DNA of 37,035 bases from Alphaproteobacteria bacterium MarineAlpha3_Bin3 (GTDB lineage: Bacteria > Pseudomonadota > Alphaproteobacteria > Rhodospirillales > Casp-alpha2), in NCBI GenBank assembly GCA_002938075.1, contig PTLK01000002.1, forward strand, positions 1 through 37,035. The letters run 5' to 3'. Position 1 is the first letter of the stretch. Each line of letters opens with the position of its first letter. A program made the position numbers and the translations under genes. Positions 12,359 to 22,155 of the stretch are shown one piece after another. The notes beneath the pieces were generated by a model. That model did no database searches, had not been told where the DNA came from, and was given only the letters and a program-made list of their open reading frames with translations.

Positions 12359-13774
12359 ATGAGACGGAAACGAAGCGCCAAAATCATTGCCACCCTCGGG
12401 CCGGGAACGTCCTCCGAGGAGATGATTACCGATCTTTTCAATGCCGGGGCCGACGTTTTCCGGCTTAATTTCAGCCACGGGAGCCAGGAAGACCACAAGC
12501 GGCGTTACCAGACCCTCCGCTCCTTGGAGGAAAAATTCCACCGCCCGGTCGCCATTCTGCTCGACCTGCAGGGGCCGAAACTGCGCGTCGGTGAATTCAA
12601 GGGTGGCGAGGTGGAGCTGAAATCTGGGCAGGCCTTCCGTCTCGACCTTAAAGACGAAATAGGAGACAAAAACCGCGCGCCCTTGCTCCATCCGGAAGTG
12701 TTCAAGGCATTGGAGCCGGGCACGGACCTGCTTCTCGACGATGGGCGCATCAGGCTCAAGGTTACCGACTGCGGCCCGGATTTCGCCGACACCGAAGTGG
12801 TGACAGGCGGGCCGCTGTCGAACCATAAGGGCGTCAACCTGCCAAGCACGGTTCTGGACCTTTCGCCGTTGACCGAAAAAGACCTGGATGACCTACGCTT
12901 CGGTCTGGAACTAGGCGTTGACTGGGTGGCCCTTTCCTTCGTCCAGCGGCCGGAGGACATCGCCCACACGCGCAAGCTCATCGCCGGACGCGCCGGGATC
13001 ATGTCGAAGCTGGAAAAACCCGCGGCCATGGAACACCTGGATGAAATCATCAATCTTTCCGATGCCGTCATGGTCGCCCGCGGCGATTTGGGCGTCGAGG
13101 TGCCGCCCGAGGAAGTCCCGGCGCTGCAGAAAAGAATCGTTTTTAAATGCCGCGCGGCGGGAAAACCGGTCGTCGTTGCCACCCAGATGCTGGATTCCAT
13201 GGTCCATGCCCCGACCCCGACCCGGGCCGAGGCGTCCGACGTGGCGACGGCCATCTATGATGGCTCCGATGCGGTGATGCTTTCGGCGGAAACGGCGGTC
13301 GGGGATTATCCGGTCGAGGCCGTGATGATGATGGACAGAATCATCCAGCAGGTCGAAAAAGACCCCCATTACCGCCGCATGCTTGAAACCCAACGCTATG
13401 CCCCCGAAGCCACGGCGGCCGACGCCATCACCGCTGCCGCCCGGCAGGTGGCCCAGACCATTTCGGCAAGCGTCATCGTCACCTTCAGCTCCACCGGATC
13501 GACGACGCTGCGCTGCGCCCGGGAACGTCCCGTGGTGCCGATCCTGGGCCTGACCCCCCGCGCCGACACGGCACGCAAGCTGGCCCTGGCCTGGGGCGTT
13601 CATTCGGTGCAGACCGAAGACCTGAAAACCTTCCGCGACATGGTCGAATTGGCCATCCGCGTCGCCAAGCAAGAAGAGTTCACCGACGCCGGCGACCCGC
13701 TGGTGATTACCGCCGGAGTCCCGTTCGGCACCCCGGGCGCCACCAACATCCTGCGCATTGCCTGGGTCGAATAA
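12359..13774 (+). CDS. pyk: Pyruvate kinase
   Basis: MRRKRSAKIIATLGPGTSS; FRLNFSHG; MSKLEKPAAMEHLDEI; MVARGDLGVEVP; PTRAEASDVA. Confidence 0.97.
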   Translation: MRRKRSAKIIATLGPGTSSEEMITDLFNAGADVFRLNFSHGSQEDHKRRYQTLRSLEEKFHRPVAILLDLQGPKLRVGEFKGGEVELKSGQAFRLDLKDEIGDKNRAPLLHPEVFKALEPGTDLLLDDGRIRLKVTDCGPDFADTEVVTGGPLSNHKGVNLPSTVLDLSPLTEKDLDDLRFGLELGVDWVALSFVQRPEDIAHTRKLIAGRAGIMSKLEKPAAMEHLDEIINLSDAVMVARGDLGVEVPPEEVPALQKRIVFKCRAAGKPVVVATQMLDSMVHAPTPTRAEASDVATAIYDGSDAVMLSAETAVGDYPVEAVMMMDRIIQQVEKDPHYRRMLETQRYAPEATAADAITAAARQVAQTISASVIVTFSSTGSTTLRCARERPVVPILGLTPRADTARKLALAWGVHSVQTEDLKTFRDMVELAIRVAKQEEFTDAGDPLVITAGVPFGTPGATNILRIAWVE

Positions 13775-13801
13775 GGGAAGGGATCCCCCTAGGTCGTCAG
13801 A

Positions 13802-14677
13802 ATGCTGACCGAACTTTTTTCCATCATCGCGCCGGTGTTTGTGTGCGCGGCCATTGGCTTCGTCTGGAAGCGGCGCGGCCATCCCTTCGACGCCGACTTC
13901 ATCATCACCCTGACGACCGTCTTCGGCATGCCGTGCCTGATCTTCGCGACCCTGGTCAAGGTGGAAATGGACTGGAACGCGTTTCGGGACATGGCCGGGG
14001 CGTCGGTCGTCACCTTCGTTGCTTTCGGCGCCGTTTCCTGGGCCGCGCTAAAGGTATGCGGACTGGAACAGCGGGCGTTCTGGCCGGGGCAGGTGTTCGC
14101 AAACTTCGGCAACTTGGGGTTGCCGCTTTGCCTGTTGGCGTTCGGCCAACAGGGGCTGGCGCTGGCCATCGTCTATTTCACCATCGGCGTGGTGCTTTTG
14201 TTCTCCGTCGGCTACGCCGTTGCCGCAGGCACGTCGTCGATTCAACGGCTGGTGCGGATGCCGCTGATTTATTTCGTGGCTGCGGCGATGGTGTTTGTTG
14301 TCACCGGAACCGAGCCACCCCAGTGGATTTATGCGACCACGAAACTGATCGGCGATCTGACCATTCCCCTGATGCTGATCGCGCTCGGCGTGTCGGTGGC
14401 GAGCCTGGAGGTTAAAAGCATCTGGCGCAGTCTCGGGCTGTCGTTATTGCGGCTGGGAACCGGTTTCGCCGTCGGCGTCGTCACCGCCTTGGCCTTCGGC
14501 CTCGAGGGGCCGGCCCGCGGGGTGTTGATATTGGAATCGGCGATGCCGGTCGCCGTGTTCGCCTATCTTTTCGCCGCCCGCCATGATACCCAGTCCGGCG
14601 AAGTCGCCGGCACCGTGGTGGTGTCGACGGCGATCTCGTTCGCTACCCTGCCGGCGCTGTTGTGGTTCGTGCTTTAG
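13802..14677 (+). CDS. AEC (auxin efflux carrier) family transporter
   Basis: 291 aa, multi-TM; MLTELFSIIAPVFVCAAIGFVWKR and FANFGNLGLPLCLLAFG typical of the family. Confidence 0.85.
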   Translation: MLTELFSIIAPVFVCAAIGFVWKRRGHPFDADFIITLTTVFGMPCLIFATLVKVEMDWNAFRDMAGASVVTFVAFGAVSWAALKVCGLEQRAFWPGQVFANFGNLGLPLCLLAFGQQGLALAIVYFTIGVVLLFSVGYAVAAGTSSIQRLVRMPLIYFVAAAMVFVVTGTEPPQWIYATTKLIGDLTIPLMLIALGVSVASLEVKSIWRSLGLSLLRLGTGFAVGVVTALAFGLEGPARGVLILESAMPVAVFAYLFAARHDTQSGEVAGTVVVSTAISFATLPALLWFVL

Positions 14678-14692
14678 GCCCGTTGAGGGCGA

Positions 14693-17600
14693 TTATTCAG
14701 CGGCGTCGGCCTTCATTCCGGACCCTCTGAAATCGGCCAGAAGCTGTTCTTCGCAGTCCTTCGCCGCCCGGCGGTTGCGTTCCTTGACGTGGCCGAAGCC
14801 CCTGATCCGCATCGGCAGCTCGGCGATCTCTACCGCCAGCGCGTGATTATCGGCGTTCAGGCCGTCCACCAATTCCATGACCACCGCCTCGTATTCGCCG
14901 ATCAGGCGCCGTTCCATCCGCCGTTCGGCGGTGATGCCGAAAATATCGAACGGTGTGCCCCGCAACCCCTTCAACCGTGCCAGGACCTTGAACGCGGTCA
15001 TCACCCAGGACCCGAATTCTCTTTTCTTCAATTCGCCGGTATCCAGGTCGCGGGGGGAAACCAGCGGCGGCGCCAGGTGGAAGGCAAGCTTGAACCCGTC
15101 TCCGAACTGGCGGCGGAGCCCGGCGATGAATTCACCGTCCGTATAAAGCCTGGCGACCTCGTATTCGTCCTTGTAGGCGAGGAGCTTGAAATAGGCCCTG
15201 GCGACGGCGTCTGCGAGGCCGGTTTGGCCCTTGGCCTTATCCGCCTCGGCGACGCGGACCCGGTCGATCATGTCGGCGTAACGCCGGGCATAGGCCGAAT
15301 CTTGGTATTGGGTCAGATCCTTGATGCGTTTGGTAACGAAATCCAGGGTCTCGGGCGTTTCCGGTTCGGGCTCGGCGGGCCCGGCGATGCGTTCAACCGC
15401 GTCCCGGTCATAGGCGGCCCGGCGGCCCCACAAGAATGCCTGGCGGTTGAAATCGACGGCGACGCCGTTGAGCTCCAACGCCCGATCGATGGCTTCCGCC
15501 GAAAGCGGCAACAGGCCTTTTTGATAGGCGAACCCGACCAGAAGCATGTTGGCGGCGATGGTGTCGCCCAACAACGACAACGCCAGCCCCGTGGCGTCGA
15601 TGAATTCGAGCCCGCCCTTGCCGGTGGCCTCGGCCAGGGCGTCGCGGATGCCTTCGTCGGGGAAAGCAAGGTCGGGGTCGCGGGTGAAGTCGCCGGTCAT
15701 GGTTCGGTGTGAATTGATCACCGCCGCGGTGGTGCCGGAATTAAGCTTTCCCAGCGTCTCGGCGCTGCCCGACGTCACCATGTCGCAGCCGATCAGGAGC
15801 CGGGCGCCGCCGGCGGCGATGCGCACGGCATGCAACTTGCCGGGGTCGTCGACGATGCGGATATGGGAATAAACGGCGCCGTTCTTTTGCGCCAACCCGG
15901 CGACGTCGAGCACCGAAACGCCCTTCGATTCAAGGTGCGCCGCCATCGACAACACGGCGCCGACGGTAACCACCCCGGTGCCGCCGATGCCGGTGACGAC
16001 GATGCCGTAGAGTTCGTAGGTGGCCGGCAAATCGGGTTCCGGCAGTACCTCGAAGGGAATGTCGCCGATGGCGTCCGGTTTTTTCGGCTCCGCCCCCAGG
16101 ACGGTGACGAAGGCCGGGCAAAACCCCTTCAGGCAGGAGAAATCCTTGTTGCAGGCCGATTGGTCGATGACCCGCTTGCGGCCCCATTCGGTTTCGACGG
16201 GGGTGATGGCGACGCAGTTCGACACCATGCCGCAATCGCCGCAGCCTTCGCAGACGGCCTGGTTGATGTAGGGGCGTGCCAAGGGGTCGGGGTAGGTTCC
16301 GCGCTTGCGCCGGCGGCGCTTTTCGATGGCGCAGGTCTGGTCGTACACCAGTACCGATACGCCTTTCAATCGGCGCAGGTCGCGTTGCAATTTGTCCAGG
16401 TCGTCGCGGTGGTGGAAGGTCGTGTCCTTGGCGAAGTCGGCGCCGATGGGGTATTTGTCCGGCTCGTCGGAAACGACGGCGATGCGCTCAACGCCTTCGG
16501 CGCGCACCTGCTGGGTGATTATCGGCACGTCCAGCGGCCCGTCCATGGGTTGGCCGCCGGTCATCGCCACGGCGTCGTTGTAAAGCACCTTGTAGGTGAT
16601 GTTGACGTCGGCGGCGACGGCGGCGCGGATGGCCAGAATGCCGGAATGGAAATAGGTGCCGTCGCCGAGGTTGACGAAAACGTGGTCGGTATCGGTAAAG
16701 GGCGCCTGGCCGATCCAGTTGGCGCCCTCGCCGCCCATGTGGGTGAAGGTGGCGGTGTCGCGGTCCATCCAGATGGCCATGTAGTGGCAGCCGATACCGG
16801 CGACGCCGCGCGATCCTTTCGGCACCGCGGTCGAGATGTTGTGCGGGCAGCCGGAACAGAAATAGGGGATGCGTTCGACGCTGGTGGCGGCGTCAAGGGC
16901 GCGTTCCTTGTCGTCGAGGAATTTCAGCCGTTCCTCAATGTGACGCTTAACCGGGTCGCTGACAGAGAATTTGCCAATTCTGTCGGCGATCACGCGGGCG
17001 ATCCGGGCCGGAGTCAATTCGCCGGCCGACGGCAGGATCCATTCGCCCTTCTCGTCGAATTTGCCGACCACCCGGGGGCGGACGTCGGCGCGCAAGTTAT
17101 AGAGCTGCTCCTTGACCTGGTTTTCCATCACCGCGCGCTTTTCCTCGACCACCAGGATTTCCTCCAGGCCCTCGGCGAAATGACGGACGATTTCCTTCTC
17201 CAGGGGCCACGGCATGCCGACCTTGAGCAGCCGGAGCCCGATTTCGTGGCTGTGCTCGACCCCGATCCTTAAGTCTTCCAGGGCCTGCAACACATCCAGA
17301 TAGGACTTGCCGGTGGCGATGATGCCGAACCGGGGGTTCTTGGAATCCATGGTGACCCGGTTGAGGCCGTTGGCGCGGGCGAAGGCGAGGGCGGCATAAA
17401 TCTTGTAGCGTTGCAGGCGGTGCTCCTGGTCCAGCGGCGGGTCGGGCCAGCGGATATGAAGGCCGCCTTGCGGCATTTCGAAGTCATCCGGGGTTTTAAT
17501 CCGCACCCGGTCCGGGTCGACGTCGACGGAGGCCGACGAATCGACGGTGTCGGTGATGCACTTCATCCCCACCCAGCAGCCCGAATAGCGCGACATGGCC

Positions 17601-18160
17601 CAGCCATAGAGCCCGAAATCCAGCACGTCCTGAACGTTGGCCGGGTTGAGGATGGGAATATGGGCGTCCATCAGGGCGTGTTCGCTCTGGCTCGGCACGG
17701 TGGAGGATTTGCACGCCGGGTCGTCCCCGGCCAGGACCAGGACGCCGCCCAAAGGCGCGGTGCCGGCAAAGTTGGCGTGGCGGAAGACGTCGCCGGAACG
17801 GTCGACGCCGGGGCCCTTGCCGTACCAAATGCCGAACACCCCGTCATAGCGCGCGCCCTCGAACAGGCCCAACTGCTGGCTGCCCCATAGCGCCGTCGCC
17901 GCCAGGTCCTCGTTGACGCCGGGATGGAACTTGACGTGATGGTCCCTGAGGAACCCTTCGGCGCGGCCGAATTCCCGGTCGATGCCGCCCAAAGGCGAAC
18001 CCCGGTATCCGGTGACGTAGCCGGCGGTGTTCAGCCCCGCCGCCATGTCGCGGCGGCGCTGCATCAGCACCAGGCGCACCAGGGCCTGGGTGCCGGTCAG
18101 GAAGACACGGCCCGTATCCAAGATATATTTGTCGTCCAGCGTGACCTGGGTCAGTGGCAT
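14693..18160 (-). CDS. Indolepyruvate ferredoxin oxidoreductase, fused IorA/IorB-type
   Basis: Start at MPLTQVTLDDKYIL (ORF opens at 18253); YFCSGCPHNISTAVP, GIGCHYMAIWMDRDT, 4Fe-4S CEGCGDCGMVSNC, gamma-domain VVTGIGGTGVVTVGAVL. Confidence 0.93.
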   Translation of the reverse strand: MPLTQVTLDDKYILDTGRVFLTGTQALVRLVLMQRRRDMAAGLNTAGYVTGYRGSPLGGIDREFGRAEGFLRDHHVKFHPGVNEDLAATALWGSQQLGLFEGARYDGVFGIWYGKGPGVDRSGDVFRHANFAGTAPLGGVLVLAGDDPACKSSTVPSQSEHALMDAHIPILNPANVQDVLDFGLYGWAMSRYSGCWVGMKCITDTVDSSASVDVDPDRVRIKTPDDFEMPQGGLHIRWPDPPLDQEHRLQRYKIYAALAFARANGLNRVTMDSKNPRFGIIATGKSYLDVLQALEDLRIGVEHSHEIGLRLLKVGMPWPLEKEIVRHFAEGLEEILVVEEKRAVMENQVKEQLYNLRADVRPRVVGKFDEKGEWILPSAGELTPARIARVIADRIGKFSVSDPVKRHIEERLKFLDDKERALDAATSVERIPYFCSGCPHNISTAVPKGSRGVAGIGCHYMAIWMDRDTATFTHMGGEGANWIGQAPFTDTDHVFVNLGDGTYFHSGILAIRAAVAADVNITYKVLYNDAVAMTGGQPMDGPLDVPIITQQVRAEGVERIAVVSDEPDKYPIGADFAKDTTFHHRDDLDKLQRDLRRLKGVSVLVYDQTCAIEKRRRRKRGTYPDPLARPYINQAVCEGCGDCGMVSNCVAITPVETEWGRKRVIDQSACNKDFSCLKGFCPAFVTVLGAEPKKPDAIGDIPFEVLPEPDLPATYELYGIVVTGIGGTGVVTVGAVLSMAAHLESKGVSVLDVAGLAQKNGAVYSHIRIVDDPGKLHAVRIAAGGARLLIGCDMVTSGSAETLGKLNSGTTAAVINSHRTMTGDFTRDPDLAFPDEGIRDALAEATGKGGLEFIDATGLALSLLGDTIAANMLLVGFAYQKGLLPLSAEAIDRALELNGVAVDFNRQAFLWGRRAAYDRDAVERIAGPAEPEPETPETLDFVTKRIKDLTQYQDSAYARRYADMIDRVRVAEADKAKGQTGLADAVARAYFKLLAYKDEYEVARLYTDGEFIAGLRRQFGDGFKLAFHLAPPLVSPRDLDTGELKKREFGSWVMTAFKVLARLKGLRGTPFDIFGITAERRMERRLIGEYEAVVMELVDGLNADNHALAVEIAELPMRIRGFGHVKERNRRAAKDCEEQLLADFRGSGMKADAAE

Positions 18161-18355
18161 CGGCCGAATCCCCTGGATTTTGCTCGGCGTTTCGTCCATT
18201 CGTTGTCGGTATAAACGTAATGCCATGCCCGGCCGCTTACAATCACCGGGCAAGCTTTTCGAGCCTCCCCTTGACCGAAAACCGTACTATGGGATGATTT
18301 TTCCCGCCCCAGCGGGTATACGGGGGCGGCTTAACGGAGTCCCGGATTTCTTCAC

Positions 18356-19336
18356 ATGACGGTTTTGATTACCGGCGCCGCCGGCTTCATCGGTTTTCAC
18401 ACTTCGCTTGCCTTGCTGGACAGGGGCGACGACGTCGTCGGCATCGACAACGTCAACGACTACTACGACGTCCCATTGAAGGAAGCGCGGCTGAAGGCAT
18501 TGAGCGAACGCGACGGCTTCATCTTCGAACGCCTCGACATCGCCGACAGGGAGGCCATGGCCGGCCTGATCGCCAGGCATGGCGGCATCACCCGGGTCGT
18601 TCAACTGGCGGCCCAGGCCGGAGTCCGATATTCCCTAATCGATCCTTATGCCTACACCCGCGCCAACGTCGAAGGACAGTTGGTGGTCCTCGAAGCCTGC
18701 CGGAAGCTGGAAAAGCTTGATCACTTCGTCTTCGCATCCTCCAGCTCGGTTTACGGGGGCAACACCAAACTGCCTTTTTCCGTCAACGATCCGGTCAATA
18801 CCCCGCTGTCTCTTTACGCCGCCACCAAACGGTCCATGGAGCTTATGTCGCACAGCTATGCCCACGTTTACCGGATGCCGCTGACGGGGCTGAGATTCTT
18901 CACCGTTTACGGCCCTTGGGGACGGCCCGACATGGCGGCCTTCATCTTCATCCGCAAGATCCTGGCCGGCCAACCGATCCCGGTGTTCAACAACGGCGAC
19001 ATGCGCCGCGATTTCACCTACATCGACGATATCGTATCCGGCGTCTTGGCATGCCTGGACAAGCCACCGACGGTGACGGAGGGCGAGCCGCCTTGCCGGC
19101 TCTACAACATCGGCAACAATACCTCGGAGCCATTGATGCGGTTCATTTCCATCCTCGAGGACACGCTCGGCAAAAAGGCCGAGATCGATTTCCAGCCCAT
19201 GCAAACCGGGGACGTGCCCGAAACCTATGCCGACATCACCGAAACGGAACGGGACTTCGGCTTCAAGCCCATAACCTCTATCGACGAAGGCCTGCCCCGG
19301 CTGGTCGAATGGTATCGGGACTTTTACCGGGTTTAG
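18356..19336 (+). CDS. NAD-dependent epimerase, UDP-glucuronate 4-epimerase-like
   Basis: TGAAGFIGFH Rossmann motif; DNVNDYYDVPLKEARL; SSSSVYGGNTKLPFS; YAATK; RPDMA; FTYIDDIV. Confidence 0.9.
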   Translation: MTVLITGAAGFIGFHTSLALLDRGDDVVGIDNVNDYYDVPLKEARLKALSERDGFIFERLDIADREAMAGLIARHGGITRVVQLAAQAGVRYSLIDPYAYTRANVEGQLVVLEACRKLEKLDHFVFASSSSVYGGNTKLPFSVNDPVNTPLSLYAATKRSMELMSHSYAHVYRMPLTGLRFFTVYGPWGRPDMAAFIFIRKILAGQPIPVFNNGDMRRDFTYIDDIVSGVLACLDKPPTVTEGEPPCRLYNIGNNTSEPLMRFISILEDTLGKKAEIDFQPMQTGDVPETYADITETERDFGFKPITSIDEGLPRLVEWYRDFYRV

Positions 19337-19371
19337 GATCAACCAAAGCCTGTCCCTTTTCCGAGGCGCAT

Positions 19372-20256
19372 ATGCTCCGTCATTTAGCGTTGATGTTTCT
19401 GTTGGCCCTGATTTGGAGTTCATCCTTCATGGCCATCAAAGTTGGCGTGGAAACGATCCCGCCGCTGACGCTCGCCGCCGTGCGGGTGATCCTTGCCGCC
19501 GTGATTCTTTACGGGGCCACGCTCCTGCGGGGCGAACGCTTGGCCGGCGGGTTGCGGTTCTGGACGTTTTGTTTCCTGCTCGGCGTTATCGGCAACGGCC
19601 TGCCGTTTACCCTGATTGGCTGGGGTGAGCAACGGATATCAAGCGGCCTGGCGGCGATCCTGATGTCGGTGATGCCGTTGGCGACCGTTGTCATGGCCCA
19701 CTTCTTCACCACCGGGGACCGCATGACGCCGGCCAAGTTGGCGGGCGTCGTAATCGGGTTCGGGGGTATCGTCGTCCTTGTCGGGCCGGAGGCGCTTAAG
19801 GGGCTGGGCAGTGATCTCTGGCGTCAGCTCGCGGTCGGCGGCGGGGCGCTATGTTATGCCGTCGCCGTGATTCTGGCCCGCAACACGCCGCCGGCGCCGC
19901 TGATGGCGCGCTCCGCCGCGGTAATGATTATGGCTTGTCTGGTGATGGTGCCGGCGGCCCTCGTTGCCGAGGCGCCATGGGCGATCGAACCGGACAGGGA
20001 ATCGGTGGCGGCGGCGGTCTACCTGGGGTTATTCCCGACGGCCTTTGCGACCATCATCTTTTTCTATTTGGTGCAAATGCGGGGCGCCAGCTTCATGGCT
20101 TTCGTCAACTACCTGATTCCCGTCTTCGGCGTCCTTTGGGGCGTGGCGTTGCTGGCCGAACCGGTCAGGGCGATGGAGGTGGTGGCACTGACGATCATCC
20201 TGGCCGGCATTGCCTTTGCCCATTTTAAACGGCCCAAGGAAACCGGCGCCGCCTAG
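19372..20256 (+). CDS. EamA/DMT-family transporter
   Basis: MLRHLALMFLLALIWSSSFMAIKVGVETIPPLTLAAVR; about 10 hydrophobic segments in two EamA repeats; ORF track opens earlier at 18916. Confidence 0.88.
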   Translation: MLRHLALMFLLALIWSSSFMAIKVGVETIPPLTLAAVRVILAAVILYGATLLRGERLAGGLRFWTFCFLLGVIGNGLPFTLIGWGEQRISSGLAAILMSVMPLATVVMAHFFTTGDRMTPAKLAGVVIGFGGIVVLVGPEALKGLGSDLWRQLAVGGGALCYAVAVILARNTPPAPLMARSAAVMIMACLVMVPAALVAEAPWAIEPDRESVAAAVYLGLFPTAFATIIFFYLVQMRGASFMAFVNYLIPVFGVLWGVALLAEPVRAMEVVALTIILAGIAFAHFKRPKETGAA

Positions 20257-22040
20257 CGGTACAGGGCCTCCAGCGCCTCGCCGTAGATTTGCTTGATTTT
20301 GTGGCGGCGGATTTTGAGCGTCGGGGTCAACAACCCATTATCCGTTGTGAAGGGCTCGCCCGCGATCATCAGGCGCCGCACCTTCTCGACGTTGGAGAGC
20401 TTGGCGTTGACCCGTTCGAGGACCGCGCCGAGGGCCTTGATAAGGTCCTCATCGCCGGCCAGGTCCGAAAGCCGGGCGGGTTTGCCGGCCGCTTCCGCCC
20501 ACCCGGCAAGCCAGTCCGCGTCAGGCACCAGAAGGCTCACCAAGTGCGAGCGTTTGTCGCCGTAGACCATGGCCTGGGCGATTTCCGCCTCGATGGTAAG
20601 GATGCCCTCGATCCGTTGTGGCGAAATGTTGTCACCGCCGGAATTGACGATGATGTCCTTCTTGCGGTCGGTGATCCGCAAATGGCCGTCCTCGTCGATA
20701 AGACCGATGTCGCCCGTATGCACCCATCCGTCGCGGATGGTTTCACGCGTTGCTTCGTCATTCCGCCAATAGCCCTGCATGACTAGTTCGCCACGGACCA
20801 GGATCTCGCCGTCGTCGGCGATCTTCACCTCCACCCCTTTCAGGGGCGGCCCGACGGTGTGCAGCTTCATGGTGCTGGGGATATTGATGCTCACCGACGG
20901 CGAGGTTTCCGTCTGGCCGTAACCCTGCAAAATCCTCAGGCCGAGCGCGGTAAAAAACATTCCGATTTCCGGGTTCAGGGGGGCGCCGCCCGAAACCAAG
21001 GCCTTGAGACGACCGCCGAAACGCTTTTGGACCTTGCGTCGGACCAGAACGTCCAGCACCCTGTTAACGATCCGTTCCCCGAAATCCAGGCTGCCCGGGT
21101 GTTGAAAATCCCTGGTCCCCAGCTCTACGGTTCGGTTGAACATTTTTTCCTTGAGGCCCCCGGCTTTCTTGACGCCTAAGGTGATGCGGTGGTGGAACGT
21201 CTCATAAAGCCGGGGCACGGCGGTCATGATCGTCGGCCGGGCTTCCACCAGGTTGGCGGCCAGGGTGTCGGCGCCTTCGGCGTAATAGATTTCGGCGCCG
21301 ATGGTCATCGGAAAGAACTGTCCGGCCATGTGCTCGTAGGAATGGCTGAGCGGCAGGAAGGACAGGAACACCTCGTTGCCCAGGCCCAGATCCATCAGGG
21401 CGTTTACGGCGCCTTCGCAGTTTGACAGGATATTGCGGTGGCTAAGCATGACGCCCTTGGGTACGCCGCCGGTGCCGGACGTATAGATGATGCAGGCGGT
21501 ATCGCCGGTCCCCCATTGCCCGGCCATTTCGACGATGTTCTGGTGGTTTTCGCGTCCCCGGTCCAGCACGTCATCCATGTGCAGGACCTTGACGGAAAGT
21601 TCCTGGGACAATCCGGGCAGGTCCATGGCGAAGACGAATTCGGCTTTGGGCGCCTTATGGGCCGCCGGCAGGACCCGTTCGGCGAGGCGGCGGTTCGATA
21701 CGATGACGCCTCGCGCGCCGCTGTTGCGGAGGATATGAAGGTGATCGTCCTCGGTATTGGTGGTGTAGGCGGGAACGGTTATGGCGCCAATGGACATGAT
21801 CGCCAAGTCCGAAACCAGCCACGCCGGCCGGTTTTCGGAAACCAGCATCACCCGGTCCCCCGGCTCGACGCCCTGGGCCAGAAGCCCGCGGGCCAACGGC
21901 GTCACCCGGGCGGCGGTGTCGCCCCAGCTCAACGCCTTATAATCGCCATGACGTTTGACCCACAGGAAAGGCCGTTCGCCCAGCCGGTCCACCTGATCGA
22001 AAAACATGGCCGCCAGGTTGGGCCAGTTTCGGTCACTCAT
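20253..22040 (-). CDS. AMP-dependent long-chain acyl-CoA synthetase
   Basis: MSDRNWPNLAAMFFDQ start; IIYTSGTGGVPKGVMLSH; GYGQTETSP; DGWVHTGDIG; ITDRKKDIIVNSGGDNISPQRIE. Confidence 0.93.
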   Translation of the reverse strand: MSDRNWPNLAAMFFDQVDRLGERPFLWVKRHGDYKALSWGDTAARVTPLARGLLAQGVEPGDRVMLVSENRPAWLVSDLAIMSIGAITVPAYTTNTEDDHLHILRNSGARGVIVSNRRLAERVLPAAHKAPKAEFVFAMDLPGLSQELSVKVLHMDDVLDRGRENHQNIVEMAGQWGTGDTACIIYTSGTGGVPKGVMLSHRNILSNCEGAVNALMDLGLGNEVFLSFLPLSHSYEHMAGQFFPMTIGAEIYYAEGADTLAANLVEARPTIMTAVPRLYETFHHRITLGVKKAGGLKEKMFNRTVELGTRDFQHPGSLDFGERIVNRVLDVLVRRKVQKRFGGRLKALVSGGAPLNPEIGMFFTALGLRILQGYGQTETSPSVSINIPSTMKLHTVGPPLKGVEVKIADDGEILVRGELVMQGYWRNDEATRETIRDGWVHTGDIGLIDEDGHLRITDRKKDIIVNSGGDNISPQRIEGILTIEAEIAQAMVYGDKRSHLVSLLVPDADWLAGWAEAAGKPARLSDLAGDEDLIKALGAVLERVNAKLSNVEKVRRLMIAGEPFTTDNGLLTPTLKIRRHKIKQIYGEALEALYR

Positions 22041-22155
22041 AATTGAGTTTTCCTCCCGCTTGTGGGACCTATCATTGTCGTTGCCGCGGGTCATTTCCAC
22101 CTTTATATGGCTGGGAGGACCTGAATCCGGCTGGCGGCCGAAGAAAGGATAATAA

